Below, in pieces: positions 1-6,565 of a stretch of 19,935 bases of DNA. How positions within the stretch are numbered: position 1 is the first letter of the stretch; every line of letters begins with the position of its first letter. The stretch comes from Candidatus Peregrinibacteria bacterium CG_4_9_14_0_2_um_filter_41_14 (GTDB lineage Bacteria > Patescibacteriota > Gracilibacteria > UBA1369 > UM-FILTER-41-14). The translations under genes were made by a program, and so were the position numbers. Location: assembly GCA_002788755.1 (NCBI GenBank), contig PFRW01000035.1, positions 1 through 19,935 of the forward strand, in the 5' to 3' direction. The notes beneath the pieces were generated by a model. The model was given only the letters and a program-made list of their open reading frames with translations, made no database searches and was not told where the DNA came from.

Positions 1-1829
1 GTCACAGGATGACCAGCCATAACTTTAAACAGACCGGCAAAATCTTCTTTTTGAAACGGCAATAACTCTTCCAAATATGCACGCCGTGTTTTTTCATCTG
101 TAGACACAATCACTTTACGCATAATATCGATTCTGCTTTCATCAAAGAACATGTGCTCGGTACGGCACAAACCAATTCCTTGAGCACCAAATTTGCGGGC
201 CACCTCGGCGTCGTGCGGAGTGTCGGCATTGGCGCGTACATGCATTTCCCTAAAATCATCTGCCCACTCCAAAATGGTTTGCAGGTCGCCGGAAATTTCA
301 CTCTCTATTTTTGGTACGTCACCAACTATCACTTCGCCGCTTGTACCGTCAAGTGTTAATATATCGCCTTCACGATAAATCTGGTCATGCGCTTTTATCG
401 TTTTGGCTTTGGCATCAATTTGCAAATCGGCACAGCCGGCTATACAAGTTTTACCCATACCACGTGCTACAACGGCTGCGTGACTAGTCATACCACCGGT
501 AGAAGTTAAAATCCCTTCGGCTACATGCATCCCGTGAATATCCTCGGGCGATGTCTCCCTACGTACTAAAATCACTTTCTCGCCTTGTTCAACTTCGTAA
601 ACGGCTTCATCGGCGGTAAAGACAATTTTACCGGTAGCGGCCCCGGGGGAGGCCGGTAAGCCACGGGCAATAACATTCTTTTGGGCTGTCGGATCTAGCT
701 GTGGGTGTAATAGCTGCTCTAAAGCGTGAGGATCGACCTTCATTACAGCTGTTTCTTTGTTAATTAAGCCTTCTTCCACTAACTCAATGGCGATGCGCAG
801 GGCGGCTCTGGCGGTCCGCTTGCCATTACGGGTTTGTAAAATGAACAAGCGACCTTCCTGAATGGTAAATTCAATATCTTGCATGTCGGCATAATGCTTT
901 TCCAACTGATCTTTAATTTGGATTAATGTTGCATAGACTTCCGGCATTACTTGCTCTAACTCGGCAATTGGATTGGGTGTGCGAATCCCGGCAACAACGT
1001 CTTCGCCTTGGGCATTGCACAAAAACTCACCAAAAAACTCTCGATCGCCATTAGAAGGGTTCCGTGTAAAGGCAACACCGGTACCGGAAGTTTCGCCCAT
1101 ATTGCCATAAACCATGGCTTGGACATTTACAGCTGTGCCCAACAATCCATGAATATTATTAATCCGACGATATTTAATGGCGCGCTCATTATCCCATGAA
1201 CCAAACACGGCTAAAATCGCTAAGTCCAACTGTCGCATTGGCTCACTAGGAAAAGCTTGTCCGGTTTCGGCCATTACAATTTGCTTATACATGTCGATTA
1301 ACTCTTTCAGATCTTCGGCTGTTAACTGAGTGTCTTGCGTATAGCCACGCTTCTTTTTTGCTTCCTCCAAAATGTGCTCAAATTTCTCCATATCCAAACC
1401 TAAAACCACATTACTAAACATTTGAATAAAACGCCGATAAGCATCGTAAGCAAAGCGTGGATTTTGGGTTTTAGTCGCCAATCCCTCTACAGATTCATCA
1501 TTTAAACCGAGATTCAAAATCGTATCCATCATCCCGGGCATCGAAACGGCAGCTCCAGACCTTACAGATACCAATAGTGGATCTGCCGGGTCACCAAATT
1601 TTTTTCCCATATCATTTTCCAATTGGCGGATTGCGGTACCGTGCTCTTCCTCAAAACTTTGTGGATAGCTATTGTTTTCTAAAAAATACCGACATGCCTC
1701 AGTAGTAATAATGTAACCGGGAGGAACGGGTAGACCTAAATTTGTCATTTCTGCCAAATTAGCCCCTTTACCGCCGAGCAGTTCCTGCATAGATCGAGAG
1801 CCCTCAGAAAAGTGATAAATTGCCTTCAT
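1..1829 (-). CDS. ppdK: Pyruvate, phosphate dikinase (N-terminal ~609 residues; gene runs off the left edge)
   Basis: Interconverts pyruvate + ATP + Pi and phosphoenolpyruvate + AMP + PPi in the cytoplasm, linking glycolysis and gluconeogenesis. Translated from ATG at 1829, the protein opens with the family's N-terminal glycine motif (LLGGKGANLAEM). It carries the nucleotide-binding signature GNMGETSGTGVAFTRNP near residue 240. The phosphohistidine-domain motif GGMTSHAAVVARGMGK has its catalytic His at about residue 450 (codon 480-482). The last visible residues (FQKEDFAGLF) are the entry to the PEP/pyruvate-binding TIM barrel. The family is about 870-900 residues long, so roughly the final third lies outside the window; this is an edge cut, not a lesion. 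No Shine-Dalgarno sequence precedes the ATG. A promoter can be read at 1859-1888. Identification is very secure. Confidence 0.96.
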   Translation of the reverse strand, partial: MKAIYHFSEGSRSMQELLGGKGANLAEMTNLGLPVPPGYIITTEACRYFLENNSYPQSFEEEHGTAIRQLENDMGKKFGDPADPLLVSVRSGAAVSMPGMMDTILNLGLNDESVEGLATKTQNPRFAYDAYRRFIQMFSNVVLGLDMEKFEHILEEAKKKRGYTQDTQLTAEDLKELIDMYKQIVMAETGQAFPSEPMRQLDLAILAVFGSWDNERAIKYRRINNIHGLLGTAVNVQAMVYGNMGETSGTGVAFTRNPSNGDREFFGEFLCNAQGEDVVAGIRTPNPIAELEQVMPEVYATLIQIKDQLEKHYADMQDIEFTIQEGRLFILQTRNGKRTARAALRIAIELVEEGLINKETAVMKVDPHALEQLLHPQLDPTAQKNVIARGLPASPGAATGKIVFTADEAVYEVEQGEKVILVRRETSPEDIHGMHVAEGILTSTGGMTSHAAVVARGMGKTCIAGCADLQIDAKAKTIKAHDQIYREGDILTLDGTSGEVIVGDVPKIESEISGDLQTILEWADDFREMHVRANADTPHDAEVARKFGAQGIGLCRTEHMFFDESRIDIMRKVIVSTDEKTRRAYLEELLPFQKEDFAGLFKVMAGHPV

Positions 1830-1858
1830 AATGATATGATTATGGGATTTTCGCCAGT

Positions 1859-1888
1859 ATGTTACTTGAAATAAACTTGATTAGTCAA
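1859..1888 (-). promoter_or_regulatory. Putative promoter of ppdK
   Basis: On the minus strand, TTGACT (1883-1888), an 18-nt spacer and TAACAT (1859-1864) would start transcription about 20 nt before the ppdK ATG. The -10 is only a 4/6 match. The -35 sits directly after the terminator of the upstream gene. Read by eye, so tentative. Confidence 0.4.
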
Positions 1889-1891
1889 TTG

Positions 1892-1917
1892 AAAAGCCCC
1901 CTCAATACGAGGAGGCC
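1892..1917 (-). terminator. Rho-independent terminator of the HTH/coiled-coil gene
   Basis: On the minus strand an 8-bp stem with one mismatch (GCCTCCTC / GAGGGGGC, 1896-1916) and a 5-nt loop is followed by TTTT (1892-1895). It lies about 30 nt past the stop codon at 1945 and just before the ppdK promoter, so it separates the two genes. Confidence 0.7.
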
Positions 1918-1944
1918 AATATGCCATTTTAACAATGATTAACT

Positions 1945-2394
1945 TTACCAAAATTTATACCATCGGCTAGACTCACTGTCTGCCACTTTCATTTTTGTTT
2001 CCAAAGAAACTACCTTGTTTTGGAATGCTTCTACTAATTTAAAGAGATTCTCTTTTTCTTGTGCGTGTTGTTTAAGTAACATTTGCAAAGTGTTGTTGAA
2101 TTCCTTAACAGGTGCGTACTCAACAATAATTTTATGATCACGATCCTTTAGAAGTTGTTGTACTTCTTTAACTTCGGTTTTAGCCTCGATTGGTTGTTCG
2201 GCAACTGCGGCTGCAGATGCTTCAAGATTATAAAATTCTACAATTGACTCTTTGCCGACCTCATAATTAAAACCTTGAGGGGTCTTGTATTTACGACAAT
2301 CGATCTTCTTAGATTTGATTAGTCGTCGAATAGTCTGAGGAGATTTGTCAGTTAAGTCAGCTGCTTCCTTGATGGAGATATATTTGCTAGCCAC
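1945..2394 (-). CDS. HTH (MerR/excisionase-like) DNA-binding protein with C-terminal coiled coil
   Basis: The N-terminal ~50 residues form a MerR/excisionase-type helix-turn-helix: KYISIKEAADLTDKSPQTIR with recognition helix IRRLIKSKKI, then a probable wing and a helix ending IVEFYNLE. An Ala/Glu-rich linker follows, then a long heptad-like helix (about the last 60 residues) ending in an aromatic tail, SRWYKFW. There is no membrane segment. The function is unknown; DNA binding is inferred from the HTH. The GTG at 2394 was chosen because it places the HTH at the N-terminus. A TTG at 2451 would add 19 residues and has a weak AGGA upstream, so it remains possible. The layout resembles the protein at 7203-7850, without its membrane anchor. 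A terminator follows at 1892-1917. Confidence 0.75.
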   Translation of the reverse strand: MASKYISIKEAADLTDKSPQTIRRLIKSKKIDCRKYKTPQGFNYEVGKESIVEFYNLEASAAAVAEQPIEAKTEVKEVQQLLKDRDHKIIVEYAPVKEFNNTLQMLLKQHAQEKENLFKLVEAFQNKVVSLETKMKVADSESSRWYKFW

Positions 2395-2581
2395 AAGCAG
2401 GAGGGTTAGATTGCTATATAAACTTTTATAACTTTTAGTTTGATTAATCAAGGAGGCTTTTCCTATTATCTGTTGCCATATATACTAGGCGTTGTTTTCC
2501 TCATCATGAATAGTTGCATTTTTGCCTAATAGCGAATTAGAATGGGTTTGATCTTGGTTGCAGCTTTAAACTTTTGTTTAT

Positions 2582-3163
2582 ATGAATATTGATCTTTCTT
2601 GGGACCTATTAATTATAGTGGTGTTTGCATTTGTCATTGGCTACAGCTTTATTGTTGGTATTAATCGAACTTTAAAAATTATTATTGGTGTGTACTTGGC
2701 AAGCCTAGCCGCTGACAGCATTGGCAATCTGGCTAATCACTATTTACTAAGCGCAAGTGGTTTTAGTCGTGCCTTAAGCTTATTTAATTTGGCAACTACT
2801 CAAGAGACCTTAATCTTGTTTAAAATTATGATTTTTTCGATAGCCACTGTTGTTATTGCCACCAAGGGTGCCTTTAATGTAGAAGTGGCTCGCCCGCTAA
2901 GAACAGGTCTGGCAACAAGTGTTAATGGTGTTTTTGGCTTTTTAAATGCCGGCTTGGTTGTAAGTATTTTACTAGTTTATGTGTCCGGCTTATCATTTGC
3001 GCAAACAGCCTCAGCTAATGCCGGCATTGCTGCAATGTATGCCGACTCCCCCTTAGTTAAGATTATGGTTAATAACCACGACCTATGGTTTAGTGTTCCG
3101 GTTATCGCCCTGATTATTTGGAGCATTTTTGCAAATCGTGTTGTGGAAGAAGATGAAATCTAA
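2582..3163 (+). CDS. Polytopic membrane protein, possibly CvpA-like
   Basis: A 193-residue protein with about five hydrophobic segments (roughly residues 8-27, 30-50, 76-95, 115-139 and 168-185) and an acidic C-terminus (VVEEDEI). The first two segments, joined by a short basic turn (GINRTLK), recall the start of CvpA (colicin V production) family proteins, but I see no diagnostic motif, so this is a weak resemblance. It is divergently oriented from the HTH gene at 1945-2394 across 187 bp. No Shine-Dalgarno sequence precedes the ATG. Its transcript probably ends at the hairpin just before tRNA-Lys. Function unknown. Confidence 0.8.
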   Translation: MNIDLSWDLLIIVVFAFVIGYSFIVGINRTLKIIIGVYLASLAADSIGNLANHYLLSASGFSRALSLFNLATTQETLILFKIMIFSIATVVIATKGAFNVEVARPLRTGLATSVNGVFGFLNAGLVVSILLVYVSGLSFAQTASANAGIAAMYADSPLVKIMVNNHDLWFSVPVIALIIWSIFANRVVEEDEI

Positions 3164-3169
3164 ATTGAC

Positions 3170-3197
3170 TTGCATTTGAGTACGTTATTGATAATAT
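3170..3197 (+). promoter_or_regulatory. Putative promoter of tRNA-Lys and murB
   Basis: TTGCAT (3170-3175), a 16-nt spacer and TAATAT (3192-3197), with TGA directly before the -10 making an extended -10 element. The predicted start, near 3204, is about 25 nt before the tRNA. murB has no room for a promoter of its own, so it should depend on this one. Confidence 0.5.
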
Positions 3198-3222
3198 GTG
3201 CGGGCTTTTTGCACATTCTTTT
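3196..3222 (+). terminator. Possible terminator of the membrane-protein gene, overlapping the tRNA-Lys promoter
   Basis: A perfect 6-bp stem ATGTGC/GCACAT (3196-3201 / 3211-3216) with a 9-nt loop is followed by a T-rich run (TTCTTTT). It would end transcripts arriving from 2582-3163. The tRNA-Lys -10 box overlaps the 5' arm, and its predicted start lies in the loop, so transcripts from that promoter would not contain the whole hairpin. Confidence 0.35.
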
Positions 3223-3228
3223 ACATAT

Positions 3229-3304
3229 GGGTCGGTAGCTCAGTTGGTAGAGCAGTTGGCTTTTAACCAATTGGTCGAGAGTTCGAGTCTCTCCCGACCC
3301 ACCA
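3229..3304 (+). tRNA. tRNA-Lys (anticodon TTT), CCA encoded
   Basis: A full cloverleaf. The acceptor stem is GGGTCGG/CCGACCC. The D arm is GCTC/GAGC. The anticodon stem is GTTGG/CCAAT with loop CTTTTAA, anticodon TTT at 3262-3264. A 5-nt variable loop follows, then T stem GAGAG/CTCTC with loop TTCGAGT. The discriminator A3301 is followed by an encoded CCA (3302-3304). The murB start codon lies only 6 nt downstream. Confidence 0.97.
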
Positions 3305-3310
3305 AAAATT

Positions 3311-4177
3311 ATGCAAATTATAGAACACGCCGATTTAAATAAATTGTGTACTTTTAAAATTGGTGGTGCAGCCAGATTTTTAGTAAACTGGCAAGAAACA
3401 TCCGAGATCGCCGAAATTATCAATTTTGCAAAGATACAGGGACTCCCCCTATTTGTTTTTGGCGGTGGCAGCAATTTACTATTCCCTGACACCCCCCTCA
3501 ATGCCGTAGTCATAAGATGCATGACTAAAGTGATTAATCTAAATAATGGCGATTTGTACTGCGATGCCGGTGTAAGATGGCCACTCATGCAATCATTCTG
3601 CAAAAATAATCACCTCTATGGGCTGGAAAACTTTTATGGACTACCTGGCACAATTGGCGGCGCTGTAGCTGGGAATGCCGGCTGCCATGGTCAAGAAATC
3701 AAAGACGTACTCACCAAAGTTGACTACTTTGATATAACCGACCGTCAATTTAATACTTATATTTTCGACGAAGCCGATTTTGCTTACCGTCATTCAATCT
3801 TCAAAACAAATCCGTATTGGCTAATTACCGGTGCCTACTTCCGTATTAGCGACCAGCCTATTGGTGATCCTACCACATTTGCCGAATTTAGAGCAACCCA
3901 CCAACCCCAAGGCCTAACAACTGGCTCCTTTTTTAAGAACCCCTACCCTCAACATGCCGGCAAACTACTGGATGAGGCCGGTTTAAAAGGCGTTAGCCGA
4001 GGCGGCGTTAGCTTGTCGGAGAAGCACGCCAACTTTGTTATTAACGATGGCACAGGTACCGCCAAGGACGTCATTTCACTAACAGAGTTTGCCAAAGAAA
4101 CCGTAAAAATAAAATTTGGTATTGAGCTGGAGTCGGAAGTCAAAATAGTTACAGAAGCTGACTTGCTGAAAATTTAG
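3311..4177 (+). CDS. murB: UDP-N-acetylenolpyruvoylglucosamine reductase (MurB)
   Basis: Second committed step of peptidoglycan precursor synthesis: FAD- and NADPH-dependent reduction of UDP-GlcNAc-enolpyruvate to UDP-MurNAc. The 288 residues contain the FAD-binding motif VFGGGSNLLF (about 49-58), the GLPGTIGGAVAGNAG loop (110-124) and the catalytic trio: Arg160 in YRHS, Ser206 in GSFFKNP, and Glu276 in LESEVKIV. Further conserved blocks are AGKLLDEAGLKG and the S-x-K-HANFVIN stretch. The length is normal for the shorter MurB type. The ATG is 6 nt after the tRNA-Lys CCA with no Shine-Dalgarno sequence, so tRNA 3' processing would leave an almost leaderless mRNA. No other mur genes are nearby. 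Confidence 0.97.
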   Translation: MQIIEHADLNKLCTFKIGGAARFLVNWQETSEIAEIINFAKIQGLPLFVFGGGSNLLFPDTPLNAVVIRCMTKVINLNNGDLYCDAGVRWPLMQSFCKNNHLYGLENFYGLPGTIGGAVAGNAGCHGQEIKDVLTKVDYFDITDRQFNTYIFDEADFAYRHSIFKTNPYWLITGAYFRISDQPIGDPTTFAEFRATHQPQGLTTGSFFKNPYPQHAGKLLDEAGLKGVSRGGVSLSEKHANFVINDGTGTAKDVISLTEFAKETVKIKFGIELESEVKIVTEADLLKI

Positions 4178-4186
4178 TCGTCACCC

Positions 4187-4215
4187 TTGCACTTTAAAGA
4201 GTTATATGGTATTAT
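4187..4215 (+). promoter_or_regulatory. Promoter of the TrbC/VirB2-like gene
   Basis: TTGCAC (4187-4192), a 17-nt spacer and TATTAT (4210-4215) with TGG directly upstream of the -10 (extended -10). It lies 10 nt past the murB stop and gives a leader of roughly 25 nt. One of the best promoter matches in the window. Confidence 0.65.
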
Positions 4216-4247
4216 TACTTGATAACTTTTATTTAACTTAAGCAAAA

Positions 4248-4667
4248 ATGAAGACAAAAACCCTAAAGCAAGCGCTAATTACCTTTGGAGCTATGCTGGC
4301 TGCGTTATTGGTTTTTAACGTAGTATTTATGGTTCCTGCCCTAGCGCAAGGACTTACAGTCGGTAACGATCTACCAACTGCCCTAGCTGGCGCCCCAACT
4401 GACATTCGGGCACTGGCACAATTGTTACTTAATTACTTACTTGGATTTCTTGGCTTAATTGCTGTGATCTTCATTATTTATGCAGGTTTCCTATATGTTA
4501 CTGCAGCTGGTGAGGATGATAATATTGGTAAAGCTAAAAAAATCATCATGTACTCAATCGTTGGTATTATTGTGATTTTGGCTTCTGCCGCAATCGTAAA
4601 CTTTGCGCTTGGATCAACATCCGGAGCCAGTACAACACCAACAAGTAGTACAACAAGTACGCTCTAA
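4248..4667 (+). CDS. TrbC/VirB2-like small membrane protein (pilin-like)
   Basis: 139 residues: an N-terminal hydrophobic signal segment ending in an AxA-type site (VPALAQG, about residue 33), an extracytoplasmic stretch, membrane helix 1 (about 57-85), a short charged loop (GEDDNIGKAKK), membrane helix 2 (about 96-121), and a Ser/Thr-rich tail. This order of two helices around a small polar loop is that of TrbC/VirB2-type pilin-like proteins, which are common in CPR genomes next to type IV pilus or secretion genes or alone. No other secretion-system gene is adjacent, so a conjugation role cannot be claimed. It has its own promoter and is convergent with the PRC-barrel gene. Confidence 0.85.
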   Translation: MKTKTLKQALITFGAMLAALLVFNVVFMVPALAQGLTVGNDLPTALAGAPTDIRALAQLLLNYLLGFLGLIAVIFIIYAGFLYVTAAGEDDNIGKAKKIIMYSIVGIIVILASAAIVNFALGSTSGASTTPTSSTTSTL

Positions 4668-4673
4668 AGTTAG

Positions 4674-4726
4674 ATAAAAATAAAAAACTAATACAGTGTG
4701 ACCTCTAAGGGTTGCACTGTATTAGT
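4674..4726 (-). terminator. Intrinsic terminator embedded in the 3' end of the PRC-barrel gene
   Basis: A perfect 12-bp stem (4687-4698 with 4715-4726; arms ACTAATACAGTG and CACTGTATTAGT) and a 16-nt loop, followed on the minus strand by TTTTTT-A-TTTTT. The stem and loop include the last dozen or so codons and the TAG stop (4688-4690) of the PRC gene. The plus-strand side lacks a T-run, so it should act mainly on minus-strand transcripts. Confidence 0.85.
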
Positions 4727-5167
4727 TATGGTGACTGCCTCCTCGTTATTTACAACCACCTTTTCATTGGTAATCTCGTAAATTTGGCTTTTGGAAATTA
4801 ATCGATCTCTATTTTTGGCAAATGAAAAAAACCGCCAAGGCGACCTTACGGTAATCTGTGTGAGCAATAACTGATCTGTATCGATTTGATAGTCGGTAAT
4901 TCTACCTAGGTAATGCCCCTCTTTTGTATAAACTTTTTTCTTAATAATGTCGCTTGGGGGGGTGGAGTACTTGATAATCTTCGCATCTTTTGTTAACTCG
5001 ATTTTGTTCCAATCAATAATATTTGTGACCTCACAGGCTAAACTTCCAAAATATGCCACCTCAATTTTACCGGTAGCATTATCCATGCTAAATGACCTGA
5101 GGCGACCTAACTGACGCCCACCTTTGTAAACGGCCTGTCCACGTAATTGTGACTGGTAAAAGCGCAT
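4688..5167 (-). CDS. PRC-barrel domain protein (two PRC-like units)
   Basis: 159 residues from ATG at 5167. Two PRC-barrel-like β units are visible: residues 1-60 (LRGQAVYKGGRQLGRLRSF, then a KIEVAYFG strand) and about 72-132 (KKVYTKEGHYLGRITDYQID, then an LTQITVR strand and a basic segment before SKSQIYEI). PRC barrels occur in the ribosome-maturation factor RimM and in small adaptor proteins; no RimM N-terminal domain is present, so the role is unknown. The open frame continues upstream to 5251, but those codons are the tRNA-Pro gene. The ATG lies 13 nt past the tRNA CCA with no Shine-Dalgarno sequence, so it is probably co-transcribed with the tRNA. The terminator overlaps its end. Confidence 0.85.
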   Translation of the reverse strand: MRFYQSQLRGQAVYKGGRQLGRLRSFSMDNATGKIEVAYFGSLACEVTNIIDWNKIELTKDAKIIKYSTPPSDIIKKKVYTKEGHYLGRITDYQIDTDQLLLTQITVRSPWRFFSFAKNRDRLISKSQIYEITNEKVVVNNEEAVTITNTVQPLEVTLY

Positions 5168-5180
5168 ATTTGTATTTTGA

Positions 5181-5257
5181 TGGTCGGGGCAGCAGGATTC
5201 GAACCTGCGGCCTCCTGGTCCCAAACCAGGCGCGCTAGCCAACTGCGCCATGCCCCG
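5181..5257 (-). tRNA. tRNA-Pro (anticodon TGG), CCA encoded
   Basis: Read on the minus strand: acceptor stem CGGGGCA/TGCCCCG, D arm GCGC/GCGC, anticodon stem CCTGG/CCAGG with loop TTTGGGA (anticodon TGG, 5221-5223), T stem GCAGG/CCTGC with loop TTCGAAT, discriminator A, then encoded CCA (5181-5183). It sits between ybeY and the PRC-barrel gene. Confidence 0.97.
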
Positions 5258-5268
5258 ATAGCTGCCAA

Positions 5269-5298
5269 ACTATAATTTTGAATGACCCCTAAAGTCAA
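5269..5298 (-). promoter_or_regulatory. Promoter of tRNA-Pro and the PRC-barrel gene
   Basis: On the minus strand TTGACT (5293-5298), an 18-nt spacer and TATAGT (5269-5274), about 12 nt before the tRNA 5' end. The -35 overlaps the ybeY stop codon (5295-5297). No terminator separates ybeY from this promoter, so read-through from the upstream genes is also possible. Confidence 0.65.
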
Positions 5299-5717
5299 GC
5301 AGATATTCCCTGAATAATCCGATCGGTCAATTGATCCATTTCGGCTTGTTGCCCCTCGTCCTGATGATCATAGCCCAACACATGCAATAAGCCATGCGCA
5401 AATAAATACTGTAGCTCGTATTCTAAAGGGTGATTTTTTTCATCAGCTTGCTTCATGGCAGTTTCAATTGAAATATAAACCTCGCCAATAAGCTCATGTT
5501 CAAATAAATTGCTCGTCTCTTGGTAAGCCCAGCTGAGCACATCTGTTGAGTAGTCGTTTTGAGCATATTTTTTGTTCAACTCTCTAATGGCTGCGTCATC
5601 AACAATAGTTAACTCAATTGCCCCCTTAAACCCGAGGATATTTTTGGTACTTTCGGATATTTGATTAAACAAACTCTCATCAACTTGGTGGGCGGTGGTG
5701 TTGTTAAAATTAATCAT
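5295..5717 (-). CDS. ybeY: Endoribonuclease YbeY
   Basis: Metal-dependent endoribonuclease family involved in 16S rRNA 3'-end maturation and ribosome quality control. The 140 residues contain the UPF0054 zinc motif H-G-x-L-H-x3-Y-D-H, with His108, His112 and His118 (AHGLLHVLGYDH). The upstream STDVLSW and LIGEVYIS blocks are also family-typical. The start at 5717 was chosen because it gives the normal YbeY length; the frame continues upstream only by running through mutM in another frame. The ATG overlaps the mutM stop by 8 nt (ATGATTAA), implying translational coupling. Third in the run trmH-mutM-ybeY. Confidence 0.95.
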   Translation of the reverse strand: MINFNNTTAHQVDESLFNQISESTKNILGFKGAIELTIVDDAAIRELNKKYAQNDYSTDVLSWAYQETSNLFEHELIGEVYISIETAMKQADEKNHPLEYELQYLFAHGLLHVLGYDHQDEGQQAEMDQLTDRIIQGISA

Positions 5718-6564
5718 TGGTTTTGGTGAAGGGCTGACATTTCGGACAGTAATGACTGGACCGACCGGCAATCTTAATGCGACAAATTCTTGTCCGGTCA
5801 CAAGTTTTGCATAATTCATCCTTACGTTTATACACTTTTAGATACTGCTTGAACACCCCAGGATTGCCATTAAGATCTAAGTAATCGGCAGCTGATGTAC
5901 CGCGCTTTAAGATCGCCTCGCGCATAACCTCTTTAAGATGAGCAAAAATGGCTTGGTGCTGACTAGACAACAAGGTATTTGTGGGTGTGGATGGGTGGAC
6001 ACCGGCACGATGCAAGGCTTCGTCCGCATAGATATTCCCTGCTCCGCAAATAATTGACTGGTCTAAAATTGTACTTTTAATGGGTCGGTTTGAGTAATCA
6101 ACTTTTGCCAAGTAGTGATCCAAGGCTAATTGTGGCTCGTTTGAATATAATTCCGGGGCTAGCTGTTTGGACTTAAAGTAGGCATCCAAATCTATGACTG
6201 CGGTCATGGTGCCAAATCGTCGTGGGTCATAAAAAACTAATTCCACGTTATTAAAAATAAGTTTCAGTCTAAGTTGTAAACTATTTGCTTTGATAATATT
6301 GTGCGGGATTTCTTTTGCGTCACTTAGAAGCATTTTGCCTGTCATTCTTAAATGCTGCACTAAATGGATATCGCCAAAATTGTAGACAATATACTTCCCT
6401 CTTCTGTCGACATGTCTAAGTTGTCGACCCGTAAAATACTTGGGCTGCAGCGAAGAATGAAACCAAACCTTTGGATCGTTTATGACAATTTTCTCTAGTG
6501 TTTGAGATGCGACCAATTCCTGCAAATCGCTAACAACAGTTTGGACTTCCGGTAGTTCTGGCAT
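5710..6564 (-). CDS. mutM: Formamidopyrimidine-DNA glycosylase (Fpg/MutM)
   Basis: Base-excision repair glycosylase/AP lyase that removes 8-oxoguanine and formamidopyrimidines. The start at 6564 is fixed by the required N-terminus MPELPEVQT, whose Pro2 is the catalytic nucleophile; nine codons upstream in the same frame are inside the trmH gene. Other hallmarks in the 284 residues are Lys57 (RRGKYIV), the helix-two-turn-helix segment ICGAGNIYADEAL with Asn177, and the C-terminal zinc finger with Cys252, Cys255, Cys273 and Cys276 plus Arg268 in AGRSSHYCPKC. All catalytic and DNA-contact residues I can check are present. It starts 2 nt after the end of trmH and overlaps ybeY by 8 nt. Confidence 0.97.
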   Translation of the reverse strand: MPELPEVQTVVSDLQELVASQTLEKIVINDPKVWFHSSLQPKYFTGRQLRHVDRRGKYIVYNFGDIHLVQHLRMTGKMLLSDAKEIPHNIIKANSLQLRLKLIFNNVELVFYDPRRFGTMTAVIDLDAYFKSKQLAPELYSNEPQLALDHYLAKVDYSNRPIKSTILDQSIICGAGNIYADEALHRAGVHPSTPTNTLLSSQHQAIFAHLKEVMREAILKRGTSAADYLDLNGNPGVFKQYLKVYKRKDELCKTCDRTRICRIKIAGRSSHYCPKCQPFTKTND

Positions 6565-6565
6565 G

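Noticed and set aside
1..1829. Truncated ppdK as a pseudogene
   Set aside because: The frame is intact to the first base with key motifs present; it simply continues outside the window.
3160..3603. 147-codon minus-strand open frame across tRNA-Lys and the start of murB
   Set aside because: Antisense to a clear tRNA and to conserved murB codons, with tRNA-derived residues; a shadow frame.
4687..4726. The 12-bp stem as a bidirectional terminator also ending the TrbC-like gene
   Set aside because: On the plus strand the stem is followed by TATGGTGA, with no T-run, so action in that direction is not supported.
5168..5298. Open frames that extend the PRC-barrel protein upstream, and an overlapping frame at 5107-5298
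   Set aside because: The extra residues (e.g. RRFESC, AAGSNPA) are translations of the tRNA-Pro gene; the cloverleaf and promoter explain this stretch.
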